In this document: one piece after another, positions 60,614 to 64,000 of the stretch
How the letters are laid out: the number at the start of each line of letters is the position of its first letter
Position numbering within the stretch: position 1 is the first letter of the stretch
From: Icerya purchasi
Lineage: Eukaryota > Arthropoda > Insecta > Hemiptera > Monophlebidae
Direction of reading: 5' to 3'
Assembly: GCA_039619475.1 (NCBI GenBank)
Contig: CM077115.1
Location: 503,523,352 to 503,587,351, forward strand
Length of the DNA stretch: 64,000 bases
Program-made: the position numbers and the translations under genes
The notes under the pieces: model-generated
What the model saw: the letters and a program-made list of their open reading frames with translations, nothing else
The model's database searches: none
What the model was told of the DNA's origin: nothing

Positions 60614-60800
60614 CATATAAAAATTTATATTTATTTAATTTACAGACGTATGGCTGGATTATATCGCTTTTATGAAATACAGTAATGAGCCAAACCTGAT
60701 ATCTGCATTGTACTGGAGAGCAACGCACAAACTTTCACCGGATTTATTAGATATTTTTAATACACTCTTTTCAGAATGGAAAGCTAATCAAAATTATTAA
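43343..60800 (+). CDS. UTP6: U3 snoRNA-associated protein 6 (UTP6), SSU processome
   Basis: Ten exons: 43343-43434, 43610-43736, 44387-44530, 45688-45922, 49504-49669, 50267-50398, 52957-53152, 55972-56214, 59040-59298 and 60646-60800. All have AG/GT borders and matching phases, and they total 1749 bases (582 aa, against about 597 in human). The protein is a chain of HAT/TPR-like helical repeats. Landmarks include N-terminal FEELANAKLYTQFALR and KKHDQFETIIRRRGRSEKDF, HAT repeats with aromatic spacing (AWRIYIDFLK, LYIEAAEFARQ, LYMALFKLE), and C-terminal YPSLKRLFLDWSFRNCGLSK and VWLDYIAF. UTP6 belongs to the UTP-B subcomplex of the nucleolar small-subunit processome, needed for early 18S pre-rRNA cleavages. 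Introns carry a pogo-type transposase remnant and LINE pieces. Confidence 0.93.
43610..43736 (+). CDS. UTP6: UTP6 exon 2
   Basis: TIIKKHDQFETIIRRRGRSE then KDFFEYIDYKQKLMRL, the most conserved N-terminal block of the family (IIKK...E..I.RR...KEDF..Y..YE..L). Confidence 0.93.
44128..44140. repeat. Poly-G run in UTP6 intron 2
   Basis: A 13-base G homopolymer, unusual in this AT-rich sequence; it could equally be an assembly artefact. Confidence 0.8.
44387..44530 (+). CDS. UTP6: UTP6 exon 3, first HAT repeat
   Basis: 48 codons, phase 0 at both ends. TMRTHIKRLCSTCTALFPHS and EAWRIYIDFLKSQ form a HAT helix pair. Donor CAG|GTACGT is strong. Confidence 0.9.
45688..45922 (+). CDS. UTP6: UTP6 exon 4, HAT repeats
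   Basis: Two HAT units: SMLKYHSSPDLYIEAAEFAR and ARKYLMEGIHLFPEFPELYM, then FKLECARAESKWADYKD. Acceptor tttctttcag; ends GAT G|GTAATT in phase 1. Confidence 0.93.
45971..46026. repeat. (AT)n microsatellite in UTP6 intron 4
   Basis: Long uninterrupted AT run starting about 50 bases after the exon 4 donor. Confidence 0.95.
46440..47520. other. Intron stretch without recognised gene
   Basis: Contains a GC-richer portion (about 46500-46860) with no recognisable frame. Two similar short units lie near 47058 (gggtactttcatacagc) and 47099 (ggggtattttcatacaagc). The second, preceded by CAGT, resembles a pogo/Tigger-type terminus and could mark one end of the transposase remnant that follows, but no matching opposite end was found. 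Confidence 0.3.
47729..49320 (-). pseudogene. pogo/Tigger (Jerky-type) transposase remnant
   Basis: On the minus strand: CENP-B-like DNA-binding part (VFSIEEEKLLNNYIIKCCKM, then YGLTTIQVRNLAHEYAKSLN) at about 49220-49090, the RKPE/TS linker, then the DDE_1 domain with PKVLAPKNQKQVEQIVSAE, FPRVHYKDHFLEGAPESSLG, KDNPILLLLCDNHESHI and GVFGPFKSK. A 243-codon C-terminal frame ends at 47729. Frameshifts near 48900 and 48500 break it. The first catalytic Asp region is deleted, and CSKSTLGV stands where LQPLDVGV is usual. Inserted antisense in UTP6 intron 4. Confidence 0.85.
49504..49669 (+). CDS. UTP6: UTP6 exon 5
   Basis: Acidic linker DDTDNDPVLGGLVAEGVFRE, then VLEKFPHDLDLLFKFFSFAE, a HAT-type helix pair. 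Phase 1 in, phase 2 out. Confidence 0.92.
50267..50398 (+). CDS. UTP6: UTP6 exon 6
   Basis: EIKNNNLQVKEMWNRIANLQ and DWELRAR, continuing the helical repeat. The codons at both ends are completed by neighbouring exons (AA|G, CG|T). Confidence 0.85.
51475..51654 (-). CDS. Possible exon of an unrecognised minus-strand gene
   Basis: Behind a good acceptor (ttttttacattttttgatcag on the minus strand) a frame opens for about 60 codons to a stop at 51481: HKEGENAENLGKAVEKLKAI, then GDSLKSIYSTAASGNSIFAA and IVLVIIRGDEKSSLD. It combines a predicted amphipathic Lys/Glu helix with a short hydrophobic segment, composition that looks coding rather than random AT-rich sequence. I do not recognise the family and found no upstream exon. 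It may be a nested gene in UTP6 intron 6 or a transposon scrap. Confidence 0.3.
52957..53152 (+). CDS. UTP6: UTP6 exon 7
   Basis: LNVYQEGFKIMSDAEDVRTW, then ITELFNLFLKEF and ETPSMVEILQAGHYITL, aligning with the family's VYEEAVKTLPTEAMWKCYI region. Acceptor gatttcag, donor TTG|GTAGGT. Confidence 0.92.
53276..53512 (+). other. Unassigned 78-codon open frame in UTP6 intron 7
   Basis: Open to TGA at 53510-53512. An acceptor-like tttgccag at 53287 would begin it in the phase left by UTP6 exon 7 (AFILYLHRDKANCKCKEF..., ending LTDLEFDVAE). It does not match the HAT-repeat continuation, which exon 8 supplies, so it is either an alternative 3' exon or an unrelated remnant. Confidence 0.3.
53856..54720 (-). 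pseudogene. LINE reverse-transcriptase fragment, mutated active site
   Basis: Minus strand: VRQGCPLPPDLFNIGAELIL, then IKYANDVTLLADS (family YADD reads YAND), NLERISAFKYLGSTITGDGR, KRIIKTCVWAVAFYRSETWT and YWMGHVLQRGLLRDIIEGYI. It is the same endonuclease-RT LINE type as 13258-14954. A stop cluster near 54420 and the active-site change show it is dead. The 3' end carries (GATGAT)n (plus catcatcatcatc at 53737). Confidence 0.8.
55370..55430 (-). pseudogene. Small RT motif fragment
   Basis: Minus-strand GDKIVDMKYADNTILLDKDT carries the LINE-type YADD-like motif (here YADN) in isolation, antisense within UTP6 intron 7. Confidence 0.45.
55972..56214 (+). CDS. UTP6: UTP6 exon 8
   Basis: EAYGMLRKGLDLFPNDMELW, IRQVKYYKSHIGKSDILKMI, then EEAQNQFWKSILLTLDDC: two HAT units. 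The GTACTT donor after TCG GAG joins in phase 0 to exon 9. Read-through would stop within a few codons (VLVK stop). Confidence 0.92.
56580..56960. other. GC-richer segment in UTP6 intron 8, unassigned
   Basis: Markedly more GC/CpG than its surroundings (for example cgatgcgcgcgatgatcggtc), with no intact frame. It is probably an inserted element remnant of unknown type. Confidence 0.3.
57648..57990 (+). repeat. tRNA-derived SINE (copy 5)
   Basis: Plus-strand copy with an eroded head (agcctagttgctgaagtaca), body pieces (ggaaggcagcaaac, cagttccaagtgtag, gtatgtaacaattgcc) and the family tail (gttgcctacgctcaaaaact, then ggcactacaaagaagag). Confidence 0.65.
59040..59298 (+). CDS. UTP6: UTP6 exon 9
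   Basis: YPSLKRLFLDWSFRNCGLSK, TREIFNVLINTSSPDLDSYL, ISFEKLEPELSRIQKYYEEA, then CDRFGSRSA, matching the conserved C-terminal block of UTP6 (YLDWAYRSGGYKKAR...YYERALREFGSADS). Confidence 0.95.
59692..60005 (-). mobile_element. MITE-like ~315-bp repeat (copy C, uninterrupted)
   Basis: The only continuous copy of the family also seen at 13083-15125 and 25213-26441, here inverted. The ends are imperfect inverted repeats: CATGGTGGCCACTC at one side and, inverted, CATGGTGGTCGCTG at the other. Inside are cccggtt patches near both ends and gaatgcattttt-type sequence in the middle. Non-coding. Confidence 0.75.
60580..60608. repeat. (TA)n tract upstream of UTP6 exon 10
   Basis: TA run ending about 37 bases before the exon 10 acceptor at 60645. 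Confidence 0.9.
60646..60800 (+). CDS. UTP6: UTP6 exon 10 (C-terminus)
   Basis: VWLDYIAFMKYSNEPNLISA, then LYWRATHKLSPDLLDIFNTL and stop TAA 60798-60800. This matches the family end (LWMDYMKEE...IYWRAMKML). Confidence 0.93.
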
Positions 60801-60989
60801 TAGAATTCCTCGATTTTCTGTCGGTTTTTTGAAACAAGTTTGCTGAGATTAATGCGATTTTAAGGATGGTTTCCGTATAAGAAATATATATCTCAAATTT
60901 TATTTCTGATAAAAAAATCGCGAGTTAGTATTTTTTATACTTCGAAAAATTGTTGCTTTATTAAAGTAAACTTGAATTACGAAGAAAAA

Positions 60990-61054
60990 AATAAATTGTA
61001 ATTGCTTCTCTTTTTTCTCTTCTTAAAGAAACTCCAATTTTTAATATAAATAAA
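60990..61054 (+). terminator. Candidate poly(A) signals, UTP6
   Basis: AATAAA at 60990-60995 and again at 61049-61054, 190 and 249 bases after the stop. Confidence 0.4.
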
Positions 61055-61127
61055 GTAACAAATTTACTTAAAATTATGTATTATTTTACAACTAAGTTAA
61101 CAACACTATATAAGCAAATAGTGGCAT

Positions 61128-61219
61128 CTATGGCGAACGTTTGCTAAGATCTGTAATGTGCTTCAGAATATTATCCGCCTTTTCATTCGACAGGAGTACA
61201 TTTAATTCTTTTCCGAATT
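61128..61219 (-). CDS. Last exon of a convergent, unrecognised gene
   Basis: Behind a minus-strand acceptor (ttcattcttag) a frame of 30 codons, EFGKELNVLLSNEKADNILK then HITDLSKRSP, runs to TAG (61130-61128). Its composition (helical, Leu/Lys/Asp-rich) is protein-like, and its position just beyond the UTP6 3' end, tail to tail, suits a neighbouring gene. The upstream exons would lie at higher coordinates, in a region broken up by SINE and LINE sequence, and were not found. Family not recognised. Confidence 0.4.
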
Positions 61220-61229
61220 CTAAGAATGA

Positions 61230-62290
61230 ACAAATAAATAAATGATTACAACATATTCCACCAACAAAAAATTACAAATGAAATATCAAAATTTAAAACG
61301 ACGTTTATACTAAAATCCCTAAATATTCAAACGCATTTCAAAATTTATAAATAATGAAAACATTTCAAGCAATGTGTGTGCTGTGATTTTAAGGCACTAT
61401 CGAAACATTTTTATAACTACTCGGAAAATTTAGTTTTTCATTTATTTTTCTTACATCAATTGATACGTAAAAAAATGTATATATACTTTGTTTCCTAATA
61501 GTATTCGCAAGAGATTGAACGTTCCTGACACTTCATAAATAAGTCATGGACAACTATAAATGTGCTGATTCTAAGTTTTAAAAAAAGAAATCTTACTCGG
61601 CGAATTGAGTTTTATATTTTAGAGACAAACGCCTATTTAAAATTAAATTGTATTTAATGGGACAATTTATGAAATTAAAATAAAGCTGCCATTCGCACAA
61701 ACCTGTTCAATATATAAAGTAAAACGGTGTTCCATAAGGAACTTCTGACTAATTTGGATCTTTTGTAAAAAATGAAACGTACTCATCAAGAGATGTAATG
61801 GAATGACCTCTAGATACGAAAGTTAGGTGAGGTCTTTCGTAAAAGAGCAATAGCAGAGTGAGCGAGAAAACCTCTACAAAATTCCCTATGGGAAATATTG
61901 CGTGCAAAAACCCATTAACGGTATTGCAATGATATAAGTAATGTCGCCATAAGCTCGTTCTCGGTGAAATATAGCTACTCTTGGGAAAATATCAATTCGC
62001 GCAGATCGTCTTCCCGTTACATTAGGAAGAACTGGAACTGCGCGACAGAAATCACTGTATGATACGAGCATTATTATGCCCTTCAAAAATTAAAACGATT
62101 AATATTAACTGCACCGACTCCGCTCAAATCGACGAAAGAAAGATGTTAAAAATCTATCACAAAGAGCTGTAGCACTATTAAGAAGCTGAAATATTAATTC
62201 TTAATAAACGCGCAGATATGAATAAATGTAAACTAGTAATTCAAGGAAACTTAATGTTGGTTGATACAGTGTTTATTTCAAAATATATTA
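61230..62290. other. AT-rich interval, no gene assigned
   Basis: Lies between the convergent exon and a SINE. A 66-codon minus-strand frame (62086-61886) has no recognisable motif or splice context. The segment may be an intron of the convergent gene. Confidence 0.3.
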
Positions 62291-62317
62291 TATAAAGCAG
62301 CAGCACTTGGCCGCCAA

Positions 62318-62667
62318 CTCTTAAAGTGCCGTACGCTACATAACGCTTTGGCGCAACCTATTCGTATACTTTTAGCTGTACCGATATAGGCTGTGTACCA
62401 GGCAATTATTATATGCAACACAAGTGTACACACGCAAGATTACATTCGGAACTGAGATTAGTAATCGTTTGACTTATCGATATACAAGTGCAGTCCCGTG
62501 TGTGTCTGCTGTGTACTGACTTAGCGCGCATATGATGTTGTATGTGGTGGTTTGCCATTGCCTTTCACGTGATTATTAGCGAATATTTTAATTTTAATTC
62601 TTTGTAATAAGTTCGCGACCTCTGTAACGGAAGTCAAGCGTTCTAGCAACGAGGCTATCGCGACGAG
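62318..62667 (-). repeat. tRNA-derived SINE (copy 6)
   Basis: Close relative of the copy at 25863-26241: shares acacacgcaagattacattc, cggaactgagatta, gtgtgtctgctgtgtactga, tggtggtttgccattgcctt and the tRNA-like head (gaagtcaagcgttctagcaa). Box B has been lost by a small deletion, and the (GAA)n tail is absent. Confidence 0.8.
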
Positions 62668-62929
62668 TTATAGCTATGTATGGCCTATGAAATCCTACTA
62701 AAAACTACTGGAGGAAACATACGGACGTCATTGGATAAAAGTGACTGTTGCAGAATAAAAGTGTGTAACAGCAGTAACAATTTGGCAACTGACGCAGCTA
62801 AGCATAGCTCATATAGAGTTCTACATTAGAAAGATGCGATGTGCATTTGGATAAGTGTAAACCTGGACAAGAGTCACTTACGTTATGTTACTAGAAGAGC
62901 ATCGCGCACCAGCTCCGTCTTAATCTCCA

Positions 62930-64000
62930 TTTAGCATTACCTGATAGTGTTCCGATGTCTGTTAACGTAAAGATTCAAATTTGAACCTAATTTCTCAAAA
63001 CACCTATCGAACTGCTTGATGTAAACGTCTCTGACGAAAGGAATATTTAAATCTTTATACAGTGTCATGTTCCAAACCTATTTTAGGGCTGCTGTTATTA
63101 TAATAAAGGATATTAGACTGCTTTCCCTAAATTTGTAATAGGTTACTTCAACTCGTATTCCTATATAAGTCCAAACCATATCTCCAAATTGGTGTGACAA
63201 TGTTTTGATAGATGGATTTTTTTATGCTAAGACTTAGGGTTGATTTTTTCCCTTATAGGAGAAACAACAATCTAACCCATGGAGCCATTTTTTGAAAGGT
63301 CTAAGCAGTATGAACACGCCAGGTAAATTGACGATCCAAATACATCCTCAACTACCTCACAGAATCTGACTGGTGAATTTCAGAGTTATTTATTTTTATC
63401 CTAAGACATGTAATAGATCTATTGATAAAAGTGACATGTTGGCATTTCTGTTCGTTAAATTTGATTTTCCAGCTATCAGCTCACACCTGGATTCTGTCTA
63501 AATGTTACCGGACGGCTAGGTCTGCATAAATGGGATTAACATCAGAAGCGAGTACAACTACATCGTCGGTAAAGGAAGCTAAGATGGTCTGACTGGAGAT
63601 AGGTAGATCAGCAGTATAGATTGAATATAGGATCGGTTCAAGGAGATTTCCCTAAGGAACGGAGACTATCATTTTTCTTTCACCGAATTTTATGTTATTA
63701 GTTTTTACAATAAAAGTTCTGTATGATAAGTAGGATAGAAAAAATAAATATAAAGTAGGAGGTAGTAACTGTTTGATTTTAAATAACAGTCTAGCATATG
63801 CTAAATCCAATTAAACGCCTGAGATGTATCTAGGAAAACGGTAGAGCATACCTCCCGCTTTTGTAATACCGTAGAAATTGCGTTCACCAATCTGTGGCAC
63901 TGCTATATTGTGGAATGCCTAGCTGTAAACCCGAATTAATGTGGAATTGCATTACTAGTAGTTAGTACGAGACGCAACCTCTTTAAGATTAGTTTTTCTA
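62930..64000 (-). pseudogene. Decayed Jockey-like LINE, runs off the window
   Basis: On the minus strand from the window edge: RT pieces EPILYSIYTADLPIS, then LASFTDDVVVLASDVNP (family FADD reads FTDD), SWKIKFNEQ, MYLDRQFTWRVHTA and NIVTPIWRYGLDLY. It has many stops. Its reading order matches the intact Jockey-like frame at 18308-20194, so it is an older relative on the opposite strand. Confidence 0.7.

Noticed and set aside
1..64000. CRISPR array, operon, phage or bacterial defence system
   Set aside because: No regularly spaced direct repeats, no Shine-Dalgarno-led gene clusters and clear GT-AG introns throughout; the window is eukaryotic nuclear DNA.

Overview
This is an AT-rich, intron-rich animal nuclear segment, most likely from an insect. 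Its genes have many short exons with GT-AG introns, and it is dense in arthropod-type transposons (Jockey-like and endonuclease-RT LINEs, piggyBac, pogo/Tigger, hAT, PIF/Harbinger, Helitron-like elements, tRNA-derived SINEs). Nothing supports bacterial or organellar DNA. I cannot name the species from sequence alone.

Layout. (1) 83-9165, +: the 3' part of an unrecognised gene in four exons, with introns holding a dead piggyBac (-) and a Helitron-like element. (2) 9558-10589, -: a complete three-exon NOP10 gene (64 aa), convergent with gene 1. (3) 11556-33430, +: a ten-exon activin/BMP type II receptor gene (punt/ActRII family). Its exons sum to exactly 510 codons plus stop, and its introns carry nested transposons, including a LINE with a long open reverse-transcriptase frame. 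(4) 33431-43342: an intergenic stretch of miniature transposons, LINE scraps, a Harbinger derivative and two GC-richer patches. (5) 43343-60800, +: a ten-exon UTP6 gene (582 aa) with a dead pogo-type transposase and LINE fragments in its introns. (6) 61128-61219, -: the apparent last exon of a gene convergent with UTP6. (7) 62290-64000: a SINE and a decayed Jockey-like LINE running off the edge.

Function. NOP10 (H/ACA snoRNP, pseudouridylation) and UTP6 (SSU processome, 18S rRNA maturation) both act in nucleolar ribosome production. The receptor between them is a plasma-membrane serine/threonine kinase for TGF-beta family ligands. NOP10 and the receptor are divergently transcribed, with about 970 bp between their start codons. 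The remaining sequence is mostly a layered transposon record in which several insertions can be ordered from target-site duplications and interrupted elements. Exon borders were placed by eye from open frame, splice dinucleotides, phase continuity and family similarity. No alignment or expression data were used.
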